DNA of 50,262 nt from Opitutus sp. GAS368 (GCA_943329925.2 CALQFT020000006.1:1-50262), one strand, 5' to 3'; positions 8,830 through 18,235 are shown, counted from the stretch's first letter. Program-made: numbers and translations. The notes: generated by a model not told the origin, from the letters alone.

Positions 8830-10218
8830 TCAGGCGAGGATGTCATGGAGGACTTCGCCCTCCACGTCGGTGAGGCGGAAGTCTCGGCCGGAGTAGCGGT
8901 AAGTGAGCCGTTCGTGATCGAGTCCCATGAGGTGGAGGATGGTCGCGTGCAAGTCGTGGACGCTTGCGGGGTTTTCGGCGGCAGCGAACCCGAACTCGTC
9001 GGTGCTACCGTATACTGTGCCGCCTTTGATGCCGCCTCCAGCCATCCAGACGCTGAAGCCGTAGTGGTTATGGTCGCGCCCTAGTTTGGAGGTAGCCCCT
9101 GACATTTCCACTGTGGGCGTGCGACCGAATTCACCGCCCCAGAGGACAAGGGTGTCTTCGAGCATCCCACGTTGTTTTAGATCGGCGAGGAGGGCGGCGA
9201 TGGGTTGATCGATTTCGGCCGCCAGTTTGCGGTGGTTGATCTCGATTTTTTCGTGGTTATCCCAAGGCTGTCCGGCTCCGTGCCAGAGCTGGACGAAACG
9301 CACCCCGCGTTCTAAAAGACGGCGGCCGATGAGTGTCTGGCGACCGTGGATAGTATCTCCATAGAGGTCGCGCATGGACTGGGGTTCGCGGGTGACATCG
9401 AAGGCGTCGGCCGCCTCGGTCTGCATGCGGAAGGCGAGTTCAAAGGATTGGATTCGCGCTTCCAATCGCGGGTCGGTACGTTCACGAAGATGGGCCTGAT
9501 TCAGGGTGCGCAGCAGGTCCAATTGGCGCTGTTGCGCGTTCGGGGAGCCGCTCGCATTACGGATGTTTTCCAAGAGCTTTTCGACCGAGGTGTTTTTGGA
9601 ATCGATGTACGTCCCCTGCATCGCGCCGGGGAGAAAGGCCGACTGCCAATTTTCGGCTCCTTTGATAGGATGTCCTCCCGGACACATGGCGACGAAACCG
9701 GGGAGGTTGGCGTTCTCGGAGCCCAGTCCGTACATAAGCCACGCGCCCAGACTGGGCCGTGTTTGAATGGAGTCACCGCAGTTCATGAGCATGAGGGAGG
9801 GCTCATGGTTGGGCACCTGTGCCTGCATGGAGCGCACCACGGCAATGTCATCTATATGTTGGGCGGTGAGGGCAAAGAGTTCGCTCACTTCGATCCCGCT
9901 TTTGCCGTAGCGCTTGAAGGCGAAAGGAGAAGGGAAGGCGGCGCCGGTTTTGCGTTCTGTTATGAAGGTGCGAGGCAGGGCCTGTCCGGCGTATTTTTGT
10001 AAGGCGGGTTTTGGGTCGAAGGTGTCGACATGGGAGGGGCCGCCATTGAGGAAAAAGTGGATTATCCGCTTCGCCTTGGGCGCGAATTGGCGGGCCCGGG
10101 CGAGTGCGGCGTTTGTCGGAGAGGGCGCCAGCAGGTCGGCGAGACCGAGGGCGGCAAGGCCGGTGCCAGCGCGTGAGAGAAAGTCACGCCGGTTGAGGGG
10201 AGGCTGAGGGAGGTGCAT
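8830..10218 (-). CDS. DUF1501 family secreted protein (first copy in operon)
   Basis: A 462-residue protein with a Tat signal (NRRDFLSRAG followed by a hydrophobic run). DUF1501 proteins belong to the alkaline phosphatase/sulfatase-like superfamily. Visible landmarks are FLNGGPSHVDTFDPKP after the signal, LWGGEFGRTP near residue 355, and the C-terminal motif HDLHATILHLMGLDHERL followed by YRYSGRDFRLTD. The enzymatic role is not established; these proteins nearly always accompany a PSCyt1/DUF1549/DUF1553 partner, here the gene 9 nt upstream. Its C-terminus is nearly identical in pattern to the second DUF1501 at 13059, which points to module duplication. Confidence 0.9.
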   Translation of the reverse strand: MHLPQPPLNRRDFLSRAGTGLAALGLADLLAPSPTNAALARARQFAPKAKRIIHFFLNGGPSHVDTFDPKPALQKYAGQALPRTFITERKTGAAFPSPFAFKRYGKSGIEVSELFALTAQHIDDIAVVRSMQAQVPNHEPSLMLMNCGDSIQTRPSLGAWLMYGLGSENANLPGFVAMCPGGHPIKGAENWQSAFLPGAMQGTYIDSKNTSVEKLLENIRNASGSPNAQQRQLDLLRTLNQAHLRERTDPRLEARIQSFELAFRMQTEAADAFDVTREPQSMRDLYGDTIHGRQTLIGRRLLERGVRFVQLWHGAGQPWDNHEKIEINHRKLAAEIDQPIAALLADLKQRGMLEDTLVLWGGEFGRTPTVEMSGATSKLGRDHNHYGFSVWMAGGGIKGGTVYGSTDEFGFAAAENPASVHDLHATILHLMGLDHERLTYRYSGRDFRLTDVEGEVLHDILA

Positions 10219-10227
10219 TGGCGGTTA

Positions 10228-13017
10228 TTAGTCCACGAAGAGAAACTCGTTTGTGAGCATCAGGGCCTGGGCAAGTTGCGCCCAAGGGTCGGGCTCGGTG
10301 TTTGGCGGGGCAGGCAGCCGAGGAGGGACGACTTGCAGCGAAGCCTCCTCTTCTTCGCGGGTTGGCGGGCGTTGGAAGAGAGCGGAGTAAATTAGTGCTA
10401 GGCGTTTGGAGGGATCGTTGCCGGCTCGTTGGGCGAGTCGCACCAGCGCCTTGGCGTGGGTGATGATGAAGGGATGGTTCATCGTGAAAAGGGCTTGCTG
10501 GGGCACCACTGTATCCGTCCGCTGTGGAATGGAGAGGTCGGGGTTTGCGAAATCAAAGACACGGAGCACGTCGGGGAGGCGTTCCCGGTCAATGTAGGTG
10601 TAGAGAGTGCGGCGTGTGTTTTGTGCGGCAAACAACTCAAGCGGTTTACCTCCGCATTTGAGGTCAATTTCACCGGTGGCACTCAGCCAGCCATCACGCA
10701 TTTCTTCGAAGCTGAGCCGGTAGGGGTTCATGCGCCAAAGGAGGCGGTTCTCAGGATCCTTTTCAAGCGCACGCACGACGAGATCGGAAGGTTGCGTGCG
10801 GGAGGTTTGCTGGTAGGTGGCAGACAGCATGATATCGCGGTGGAGTTGCTTGAGGCTCCAACCACTTTCAATAAAGCGACGCGCCAGCCAGTCTAGCAAC
10901 TCGGGGTGGCTTGGAGGTTCCGCGCGGCTACCGAAGTCGCTCGGGGTGGCGACTAATCCGCGGCCAAAGTGGTGCTGCCACACCCGGTTGACCATGACCC
11001 GCGCCGTGAGTGGATTGGCGGGGGAAGCGATCGCACGCGCCAGTTCGAGTCGACCGCTGCCTAGTTGAAAAGGGACTGCTGGAGTCGGAGAGAGCACCTC
11101 AAGGAATTGGCGAGGAACCGTCTCTCCTTTTTGAAGCGGGTTGCCCCGTTTGAAAATACGAGGGGAGGAAGGCTTCTGTCTGTCTACAAGAATGGTTGCA
11201 TGACCTGGCGCTTCGGTTGACTGGATGAGCAGGCGATCCACTTCCCCTTGGAGCTTCCAGACCTCGACGACAACACCGTTGGGGAAAAAGTTTTCGATAT
11301 TTGAAATGTGTTCGTCCGGGACAAAACACGGGCTCTCACGACTGTAGAGGATCAGCCGGAGTGCTTCAGCAGAGGGTTCTGAAAGGCCGCGCGAATGCGG
11401 GTTTTGTTTCAGCAGTTCTTTCCACTGTTTCTGGACTGTTCCGAAAATTGCACCGTAACGCTGGGCGACATCCTGAATGCTTGCCGGAGCCGTGAGGAAG
11501 GCCTTAGCCACAGTTGGCTCCTGGGCACCGGAAGGGAGTTCTTGAAGACGTTTTGTCACCAAGGGCGCTTGGCTTGCAAAGTCCTTGGCGGGAATTTTGG
11601 AGAATTCGCGCCAGGCTAAAAAGATGCCATCGTTGCTGAGGCCAGCAGCGAAGAGAAAGGCCTGCCAGCGGCGAACGAACTCCGGATTGATGTCGGCTGA
11701 TCCAAGCAATTGGCCGAAGGTTTCCTCTGGATATTTCTCCAATTCAAGCTGGGCGAGGAGATGCGCGGCCACGCTGGAGCGGATGCGTTCGGACTGCTCC
11801 TCGCGGCGTTGGGTGAGGATGGTTTGGAGTTTATTGAGACGCTCTGCCAGTTCGTTAACGAAGGCTGGAGGCAGGTTAACCCCCTCTCCGCATGGCACAA
11901 GCTGTTCGGCGCAGCTTTGAAAAATACCGTAAAGGCTGTAATAGTCGCGGGTGGGAATGGGATCAAATTTATGGTCGTGGCAGCGGGCGCAGGCGACGGT
12001 GAGACCCTGTGTTCCCCGCATGAGGACGTCGATGCGGTCGTCAATGATGTCGTGCGTGACGCCAAGAAAACGTCGACCAAGGGTAAGGAATCCCAGCGCG
12101 GCTAAGTCAGGTGAGTTGGGTGGGGCGATTTGGTCGGCGGCGATTTGAAGGAGGAGAAAGTCGTTGTATGGCAGATCGGTATTCAGTGCGCGCACAACCC
12201 AGTCGCGGTAGGGCCAGGCATGGACGAAGCGCTTTTCCTCCCTGGCGTAGACGTAGCCCTTGGTGTCGGAGTAGCGGGCGACATCAAGCCAGTGGCGCGC
12301 CCAACGTTCGCCGTAATGAGGGGAGGCGAGAAGGCGGTCGAGCACTTTGGCAAAGGCGTCCGGCGCGAGGTCGGCTTCAAAGGCGTCAACCTCGCTTTGG
12401 GACGGAGGCAGTCCGAGCAGATCAAAGCTGGCCCGTCGAAGCAGAGTGCGTTTGTCGGCGGGCGCGCTGGGTTTGAGGCTGGCCTTTTCTAAACGCTCGA
12501 AGATGAAACGATCCAGATCGGTTTTGCTCCATTGGTCTGCGGTGATCGCTGGGGGCATTGAAGTTGAGAGCGGCAAAAAGGCCCAGTGCTTGCGGCCTTC
12601 TACGATGTTTGGTGCCTTCAGAGCGGCTTTTGCTGGCAGGCTTGTGCGTGGATCTGGGGCACCCATTTTTACCCATTGCTCCAAAGCGGCAACCTCCTCT
12701 TGGGACAGCGGGTGTTTTGGGGGCATTTGAAGCTCCTTATCCACGCGGCGCACGGCCTTAATGAGCAGGCTAGCTTCCGGGTCGCCTGGCACGAGGGCCG
12801 TTCCAGTATCGCCGCCCTTTTGCCACGCGGTTCGCGAGTCCAGGCGCAGGCCGCCCTTTTGCTTTTTCTCACTGTGACATTCCACACAACGCTCCACGAG
12901 AAGAGGGCGGATCTTGGACTCGAAAAAGGCTTCACCAGCAGGTTCGGCGGCGCGTGCTGGAACACAAGGCGCGGCAAAAACTGCGGCGCATATTAAGAGT
13001 GCAAAGAGGCGTTCCAT
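10228..13017 (-). CDS. PSCyt1-DUF1549-DUF1553 secreted cytochrome c protein (first copy)
   Basis: The ORF track starts at a TTG (13041); I prefer the ATG at 13017, which begins directly with a Sec signal peptide (MERLFALLICAAVFAAP) and gives 929 residues. The heme c motif CVECH (about 44-48) sits in the planctomycete cytochrome c domain, with the distal LQMPPKHPLS. DUF1549 follows (about 160-350) and ends in a second CARCH motif within CARCHDHKFDP. DUF1553 occupies about 660-900 (TARVMVNRVWQHHFGRGLV). The protein is probably exported and may bind one or two hemes, perhaps serving electron transfer or binding at the cell surface; its true role is unknown. It pairs with the DUF1501 gene 9 nt downstream. 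Confidence 0.9.
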   Translation of the reverse strand: MERLFALLICAAVFAAPCVPARAAEPAGEAFFESKIRPLLVERCVECHSEKKQKGGLRLDSRTAWQKGGDTGTALVPGDPEASLLIKAVRRVDKELQMPPKHPLSQEEVAALEQWVKMGAPDPRTSLPAKAALKAPNIVEGRKHWAFLPLSTSMPPAITADQWSKTDLDRFIFERLEKASLKPSAPADKRTLLRRASFDLLGLPPSQSEVDAFEADLAPDAFAKVLDRLLASPHYGERWARHWLDVARYSDTKGYVYAREEKRFVHAWPYRDWVVRALNTDLPYNDFLLLQIAADQIAPPNSPDLAALGFLTLGRRFLGVTHDIIDDRIDVLMRGTQGLTVACARCHDHKFDPIPTRDYYSLYGIFQSCAEQLVPCGEGVNLPPAFVNELAERLNKLQTILTQRREEQSERIRSSVAAHLLAQLELEKYPEETFGQLLGSADINPEFVRRWQAFLFAAGLSNDGIFLAWREFSKIPAKDFASQAPLVTKRLQELPSGAQEPTVAKAFLTAPASIQDVAQRYGAIFGTVQKQWKELLKQNPHSRGLSEPSAEALRLILYSRESPCFVPDEHISNIENFFPNGVVVEVWKLQGEVDRLLIQSTEAPGHATILVDRQKPSSPRIFKRGNPLQKGETVPRQFLEVLSPTPAVPFQLGSGRLELARAIASPANPLTARVMVNRVWQHHFGRGLVATPSDFGSRAEPPSHPELLDWLARRFIESGWSLKQLHRDIMLSATYQQTSRTQPSDLVVRALEKDPENRLLWRMNPYRLSFEEMRDGWLSATGEIDLKCGGKPLELFAAQNTRRTLYTYIDRERLPDVLRVFDFANPDLSIPQRTDTVVPQQALFTMNHPFIITHAKALVRLAQRAGNDPSKRLALIYSALFQRPPTREEEEASLQVVPPRLPAPPNTEPDPWAQLAQALMLTNEFLFVD

Positions 13018-13058
13018 TTGGGGATGGGAGTAGAAAGGCAAACTGTCGGTCGCCTTGG

Positions 13059-14453
13059 TCAGGCCAGGATTTCTTTGACCACGTTGCCCTCCACGTCGGT
13101 GAGTCGGAAATCGCGGCCGGCGTAACGGAAGGTGAGCCGCTCGTGGTCGAGACCGAGGAGGTGGAGGATGGTGGCGTGGAGGTCGTGGGTGTGTACGGCG
13201 CCCGAATGCGGGAGAATGCCGTATTCATCGGATTGGCCGTGGACGTGGCCTCCCTTCACACCCCCTCCAGCCATCCAGGAAGAGAAACACAGGTTGTGGT
13301 GTTCGCGGCCGGCGTGGTTTGCCTCTTTGTGAAAAGGAGTCCGGCCGAACTCTGTGGTCCATACGACCAAGGTGCTTTCGAGCATGCCGCGTTGCTTGAG
13401 ATCGGCGAGGAGGCCTGCGATGGGTTGGTCGATCGCACGAGCGAGGCGTTCGTGGTCGCCCATGTTGCCGTGGGAATCCCAGTTGGCGCTGGAGCCGACG
13501 TCGATGAGTTCGAGAAAGCGCACACCACGTTCTGCGAGTCGCCGAGCCACGAGACATTGCCAGCCGAAACCGGAAGTCGCACCGCGCTTCATTCCGTAGA
13601 GATCAAGCGTGGCGTCGGTTTCGGCGGAGAGATCGAACGCCTCGGGGGCCTCACGTTGCATGCCGAATGCAGTTTCAAAGGAGCGGATGCGGGCATCCAA
13701 GGACTGGTCCGCGGCGCGCTGCTGGAGGTGGTTGTGGTTCAATTTCCCAAGAAGACCCAACTCGAGGAGTTGCAGTTCCGTGCTCGGCGCGCCTGGGTGC
13801 AGGTTTGGGAGCGGCTCATTTCCTGGGATGATGTGGGTGCCTTGATGGCAGGCAGGGAGAAAATCGCTTCCCCAAGTTTGAGCGCCCGCGTACGGCGCGG
13901 CTGGAGCGAGCACCATGAAGGAAGGTAGATTGCGGTTTTCGGTCCCCAATCCGTAGCTAGTCCAGGCGCCGATGCTTGGTCGAGCAAGCTGTACGCCGGT
14001 GTGGGCCGCGAGCGTGGCTTTGTCGTGGCCGTCGCTCTCGCAATGCATTGCATTGAGCACGCATACGTCGTCGATAACTGAGCCGATATGGGGGAACAGG
14101 TCGCTCACCCAGAGGCCACTTTTACCGTACTGCTTGAAATCCCAGCGCGGTTTAATGAGGAAACGTTCGAATTTCCCAGGTTTGTTGAGCCAGCGCGTGG
14201 CCGTCATGGTCTTGCCATGGTCGCGGACCAGATTTGGTTTGCGATCAAAGGTGTCCACCTGTGAGACGCCACCTGTGGAAAAGATGAAAATAACGCGGTC
14301 CGCTTTTGCCGGAAAGTGTGGCGGCCGCGAGGCGAGCGGGTCTGTGTCGGCCGCGTTGGATTCGTTTAAGAGCCCGGCCAAGGCGAGGGCGCCAAAGCCT
14401 CCGGAGGCGCGGCTTAAAAACTCGCGGCGTGTGGGATGAAGGGGAGAGTCCAT
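13059..14453 (-). CDS. DUF1501 family secreted protein (second copy)
   Basis: The ORF track runs to 14723, but those extra 90 residues lie inside the upstream gene. The ATG at 14453 gives 464 residues beginning MDSPLHPTRREFLSRASGG, a clear Tat signal, and leaves a 7-nt gap. Landmarks are FSTGGVSQVDTFDRKP, WTTEFGRTPFHKE, and the C-terminal HDLHATILHLLGLDHERL with FRYAGRDFRLTD, almost the same as in the first copy. A role in processing an extracellular substrate together with its PSCyt1 partner is likely from co-occurrence but not proved. Confidence 0.9.
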   Translation of the reverse strand: MDSPLHPTRREFLSRASGGFGALALAGLLNESNAADTDPLASRPPHFPAKADRVIFIFSTGGVSQVDTFDRKPNLVRDHGKTMTATRWLNKPGKFERFLIKPRWDFKQYGKSGLWVSDLFPHIGSVIDDVCVLNAMHCESDGHDKATLAAHTGVQLARPSIGAWTSYGLGTENRNLPSFMVLAPAAPYAGAQTWGSDFLPACHQGTHIIPGNEPLPNLHPGAPSTELQLLELGLLGKLNHNHLQQRAADQSLDARIRSFETAFGMQREAPEAFDLSAETDATLDLYGMKRGATSGFGWQCLVARRLAERGVRFLELIDVGSSANWDSHGNMGDHERLARAIDQPIAGLLADLKQRGMLESTLVVWTTEFGRTPFHKEANHAGREHHNLCFSSWMAGGGVKGGHVHGQSDEYGILPHSGAVHTHDLHATILHLLGLDHERLTFRYAGRDFRLTDVEGNVVKEILA

Positions 14454-14460
14454 GGGGGCC

Positions 14461-17400
14461 TTAGTCGATGTAAAGAAAGGCATTGCTGGTGAGGAGCACG
14501 CGGGTGAGTCCGGCCCATGCGGCCACTTGAGGCTCTGAAGGCGGCTTCTGGAGGGTGGTAAGTTTTTGGGAGTAGGCGGCGATAAACGCGAGGACGTCGG
14601 CGACTTCGCCTGGGGCGGGCTCGCGAGTGTGCGCGGCCTCGAAAGCGAGTCGGACCCTGTCCTCATTATCTCCTGGGGAGGCGAGTAGACGGCGCGCCAA
14701 GGCCTCCGCCTGCTCCAAAACAAAGGGTGAGTTCAGCAAGTAGAGTGACTGGGTGGGCGTGGTGGTGGGCAGGCGTTGAGGCACGCTTGCGTTTGGATCC
14801 GCCGCGTCGAACAACGCTAGAAACGGATGGCGCCTGTTGCGCTGGACCATGAGGTAGACGCTCCTGTGTTTGGATTCGTAGACTTCGTGAAAGGGCCGGT
14901 GAATCGTGAACGCCCAAGTCTGCACCGCGGGAAAGGGGTGGATGCCCGGCACGGATCGGTCCAGAAGGCCGCCAATGGCGAGCATGCTGTCCCGGATGGA
15001 TTCGGCGTCGAGGGGGCGGCGTGTGTGGCGCCAGAGGCAGCGATTGGCGGGGTCCTTTTTGAGGTTGGCCGTCTCATCCGCGCTGGAGCGCTGATAGGTT
15101 TCGGAGCGCACGATGAGCCTGTGAAGGGTCTTCAGCGACCAGCCCGAGGCGACAAACTCCGAGGCGAGCCAGTCCAAGAGTTCCGGGTGACTGGGCGCCT
15201 CGCCGCGCAGGCCAAAGTCGCTGGCGGTGCTCACCAACCCCTGACCAAAATGCCATTGCCAAACTCTGTTCACAAAAACTCGCGCTGTAAGAGGGTTGGC
15301 GGGGCGCGTAATCCATTCGGCCAGTTCGAGCCGGCCGCTGCCCTTGTTTGCGTCTTGGAGGGAGTCGCCTCCCAGCGCTGCGAGGAAGCGGCGAGGGACT
15401 TCCTCGCGTAGTTTTTCGGGCTCGCCCCTGTGCTGGATGCGGGCGTTGACTGGAGTGCCCTCGCTCACCCCATAGGCCACTGGATAGGGGAAGTCGGCGG
15501 CAAGGCTGTCGCGCTCCTTGGTGAGTTGCGCGATATTCGCATCGATTGTTTTTAAGCGCCCGGCGAGGTCGCTCGGCAGCACGGGTGCAACCATGGGGCC
15601 GCTGCCTGGAGCCCCAAAGGGGATCTCCTGAAGCCCCAGATTATCGAGATCCCGCGTCGGCACCGTGCCTTTGAGATGGCCGTTACCATCGCAGATAAAG
15701 GTGTCTGCCACTCCATCCCAGTTTGCCCCCAAAGTCTTGTTTTCAAAGGTCGTGAGATTTCCGGGCGTGCCGACAATTCCCGAGTAAGTTTTTTGCCTAG
15801 GATCCAATGTCAGGCGCAGCGTATTCCATTGCCCGGGCGCGAGCGTGCGAACCACTTCCCATTGAGTGCCATTACGGATGGCAATCTCCGTGGCGCTGAC
15901 ACTCACCTCCACCGCGAGGGACTGAATAACGCCGCGCCCGAGATAGAAGCGATAGGAGCCAGCTTTTTCTGTGGATTGGGCGGTGCGAAAATCGACGGTG
16001 AACTCCATCTGTTTGCCGGCGGTGGCTCGCAGGCCTTTGGCGAAGACATAGCGGACGCCATCGTTTGGAACGCTGCTGCCGATGCGGATGCCGAGTTTGC
16101 CAGGAGGGTGGACATGGGCAAAAGGACTTTGAGCCTCGGCCTGGACGAGGTTGGGGCCTGCGGAAAGCCAGGGTGGGCCAGGAGGTTTACCAATAGCCTG
16201 CCCCTCAAAGGCGAGGTCGATCCCGCCCGCAAAGGAGAGGCCTTCGAAATTTGCGCGTTCCTTTTTGGTTTGCGCCAGTTTCTCGTCCAAACGGGCGATG
16301 GCGGCCGTCTTGATTGCGTCGAGGCCGGTAGCCTCCGCGGGGGGGATGAGCGGGGGAAAGTGTGAGGGGCGTTTCTGTTCTTCGCCGCCGGGGAACGCCC
16401 ACTGCGTGCTCTGAAAAATGCCATACATTCCGTAATAATCAGCAACGCTGACTGGATCAAACTTGTGGTCGTGGCAGCGAGCACAGCCGAGGGAAAGACC
16501 GAGCAGGGAGCGGCCTACGGAATCAATGGCGTCTGCAAAATCGAGGTGTTGGAAGTCTGGGGAGGGTTTGTATCCGTAGCGTTTGCCAATGGCGAGAAAA
16601 CCGGTGGCGGTGACTTGCTTGGCGAAGTTTTCCGGTGGGCCCTTCAGCGCGAGAATGTCGCCGGCGAGTTGTTCTCGAAGGAACTGGTTGTAAGGCTGGT
16701 CGGCATTGAATGACTGAATGACCCAGTCCCTGTATTTGATGGCCTCGCGCACTGGATAGTCCGCGCCATCACCAGCAGTATCTGCGTAACGAGCAACATC
16801 GAGCCAATGCCTGCCCCAGCGCTCTCCATAGGCTGAACTGGCTAGCAACCGCTCCACCACTCGTTCAAATGCCCCGGAGGCCGTATCTTGTAAAAAGGCG
16901 CGAGTTTCCTCAGGGGTCGGGGGCAAGCCAGTTAAGTCATAGGTAACACGGCGCAGGAGAGTTCGTGGATCTGCAACGGGGTTGGGAGCGAGGCCCTCCT
17001 GTTGTAAGCGAACGGAAACGAAAGCGTCGAGGGGTTGGAGGGAACGCTCGGAAATGGCAGGCACCTGCGGGCGGTGAACAGGTTGAAATGCCCAGTGCTT
17101 GGCCGCAGCTTCCACGTTGAGGGCGGGGGTGAGGGTTGCGGTTCCTTCGCGTGGATCGGGCGCGCCCATTTTGACCCATTGCTCGAGCAGCGCGACTTCT
17201 GCGGGAGAGAGTTGGTGCTTAGGGGGCATCTGCAACTCCTTGTCGGTGTAGCGAACCGCCTTGATGAGGAGACTCGTTTCCGGATCCCCAGGCGCGATGA
17301 CAGCGCCGGTATCGCCGCCCTTTGTCCATGCGGCCTTGGAGTCTAGCCGCAGGCCACCCTTCTGCTTTTTTTCGCTGTGACATTCTGCGCAGCGCTCCAA

Positions 17401-17526
17401 AAGCAGCGGGCGAATGTTGATCTCAAAAAAAGCTGTATCCTGCACTTCAGCGGCGTGTGTCGCGCCGGAAGAAAAGAGCACAATCCAAACGAGAATGCCT
17501 GCAAAGCGAGCGAGGGGGCGGTCCAT
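14461..17526 (-). CDS. PSCyt1-LamG-like-DUF1549-DUF1553 secreted cytochrome c protein (second copy)
   Basis: A 1021-residue protein with a signal peptide (ILVWIVLFSSGATHA). The heme motif CAECH lies at 46-50, followed by the same KKQKGGLRLDSKAAW and LQMPPKHQLS elements as the first copy. DUF1549 covers about 140-350 and ends in CARCHDHKFDP. An insert of about 200 residues (about 440-620), rich in beta-strand patterns and carrying WNTLRLTLDPR, resembles a concanavalin/LamG carbohydrate-binding domain and is absent from the first copy. DUF1553 follows from about 720. It is probably exported and surface or periplasm associated. It starts with ATG 15 nt after the GntR gene. Confidence 0.9.
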   Translation of the reverse strand: MDRPLARFAGILVWIVLFSSGATHAAEVQDTAFFEINIRPLLLERCAECHSEKKQKGGLRLDSKAAWTKGGDTGAVIAPGDPETSLLIKAVRYTDKELQMPPKHQLSPAEVALLEQWVKMGAPDPREGTATLTPALNVEAAAKHWAFQPVHRPQVPAISERSLQPLDAFVSVRLQQEGLAPNPVADPRTLLRRVTYDLTGLPPTPEETRAFLQDTASGAFERVVERLLASSAYGERWGRHWLDVARYADTAGDGADYPVREAIKYRDWVIQSFNADQPYNQFLREQLAGDILALKGPPENFAKQVTATGFLAIGKRYGYKPSPDFQHLDFADAIDSVGRSLLGLSLGCARCHDHKFDPVSVADYYGMYGIFQSTQWAFPGGEEQKRPSHFPPLIPPAEATGLDAIKTAAIARLDEKLAQTKKERANFEGLSFAGGIDLAFEGQAIGKPPGPPWLSAGPNLVQAEAQSPFAHVHPPGKLGIRIGSSVPNDGVRYVFAKGLRATAGKQMEFTVDFRTAQSTEKAGSYRFYLGRGVIQSLAVEVSVSATEIAIRNGTQWEVVRTLAPGQWNTLRLTLDPRQKTYSGIVGTPGNLTTFENKTLGANWDGVADTFICDGNGHLKGTVPTRDLDNLGLQEIPFGAPGSGPMVAPVLPSDLAGRLKTIDANIAQLTKERDSLAADFPYPVAYGVSEGTPVNARIQHRGEPEKLREEVPRRFLAALGGDSLQDANKGSGRLELAEWITRPANPLTARVFVNRVWQWHFGQGLVSTASDFGLRGEAPSHPELLDWLASEFVASGWSLKTLHRLIVRSETYQRSSADETANLKKDPANRCLWRHTRRPLDAESIRDSMLAIGGLLDRSVPGIHPFPAVQTWAFTIHRPFHEVYESKHRSVYLMVQRNRRHPFLALFDAADPNASVPQRLPTTTPTQSLYLLNSPFVLEQAEALARRLLASPGDNEDRVRLAFEAAHTREPAPGEVADVLAFIAAYSQKLTTLQKPPSEPQVAAWAGLTRVLLTSNAFLYID

Positions 17527-17541
17527 CGGGGGAATCCGGTT

Positions 17542-18207
17542 TTAGGCGGGCAACCACTCGCGCCAGGTGGCCATTTCCAGGCGCATGGCGTTCTCTGCCT
17601 TTAATTCGCTTCCGCTACAAAGGTCAGCGAGCAGGCGCCGATGGCCGGGGACGGTCAATTCGACGGAGGAGAGGTGTCTGGCGGCCTGCGCGCGATGGGC
17701 TCGTGCCAGCCAGAATTCGATTTGGGAACGGATTGTTTTCCAACAAACCGCCAGAGCGCGATGGCAGGCCACTTGGATGATGTGTCCGTGAAAGGCGACG
17801 TCCAACAGGCTCAGTTCGGTGAGGTTCTCCGTTGCCTGCTGTCCCTCGATCATAGTCTCCAATATTTCCACATCGGCACTGGTTATCCGCTTGGCCACCA
17901 GACGCGCCGCCATCACTTCGAGCGTGCAGCGCATGGAAAAGAGTTCCTCAAAGTCTTCCTCCGAAAAAGTCCGGACCCGGCTTCTTCCCCGGCGATCAAA
18001 TTCCACAAGCCCTTCCTGCTCCATTTCCATTAGAGCCTCGCGGATGGGTACGCGGCTTACGGCGAGTTGCTCGGCAAGCCCGGTCTCGGGCAGGGGCGAG
18101 CCCGGGGCGAGTTCACCGGAGATGATGGCGCGACGAATTCTGGAAGTGGCGTCTTCAGAGAGGCTTTGGCGGGCGAGAGGCGAGAGATGAAGTTTGGCGG
18201 GATTCAC
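17542..18207 (-). CDS. GntR family transcriptional regulator, FCD subfamily
   Basis: A 221-residue regulator that starts with GTG at 18207. The winged helix lies at about 15-80 (SGELAPGSPLPETGLAEQLAVSRVPIREAL, shortened here as the GntR hallmark SRVPIREAL at 51-59). The C-terminal FCD effector domain spans about 85-210. Of the usual FCD metal ligands, Asp136, His140 and His189 are visible, but the last one, normally His in a MRxHL motif, is Glu (RLEM) here. FCD regulators commonly control sugar-acid and organic-acid catabolism and are released by the substrate. It is the first gene of the ten-gene operon, and a 12-bp palindrome 29 nt upstream is its likely autoregulatory operator. Confidence 0.9.
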   Translation of the reverse strand: MNPAKLHLSPLARQSLSEDATSRIRRAIISGELAPGSPLPETGLAEQLAVSRVPIREALMEMEQEGLVEFDRRGRSRVRTFSEEDFEELFSMRCTLEVMAARLVAKRITSADVEILETMIEGQQATENLTELSLLDVAFHGHIIQVACHRALAVCWKTIRSQIEFWLARAHRAQAARHLSSVELTVPGHRRLLADLCSGSELKAENAMRLEMATWREWLPA

Positions 18208-18235
18208 AGGAGAGAAGCGGAAGGAGGATTCGCCG

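Noticed and set aside
12954-13928. 324-residue plus-strand ORF opposite the second DUF1501 gene
   Set aside because: It lies fully antisense to a strongly conserved protein and is kept open only by high GC content.
14454-14723. N-terminal extension of the second DUF1501 ORF
   Set aside because: These 90 residues overlap the upstream DUF1553 coding sequence, and a Tat signal starts exactly at the internal ATG at 14453.
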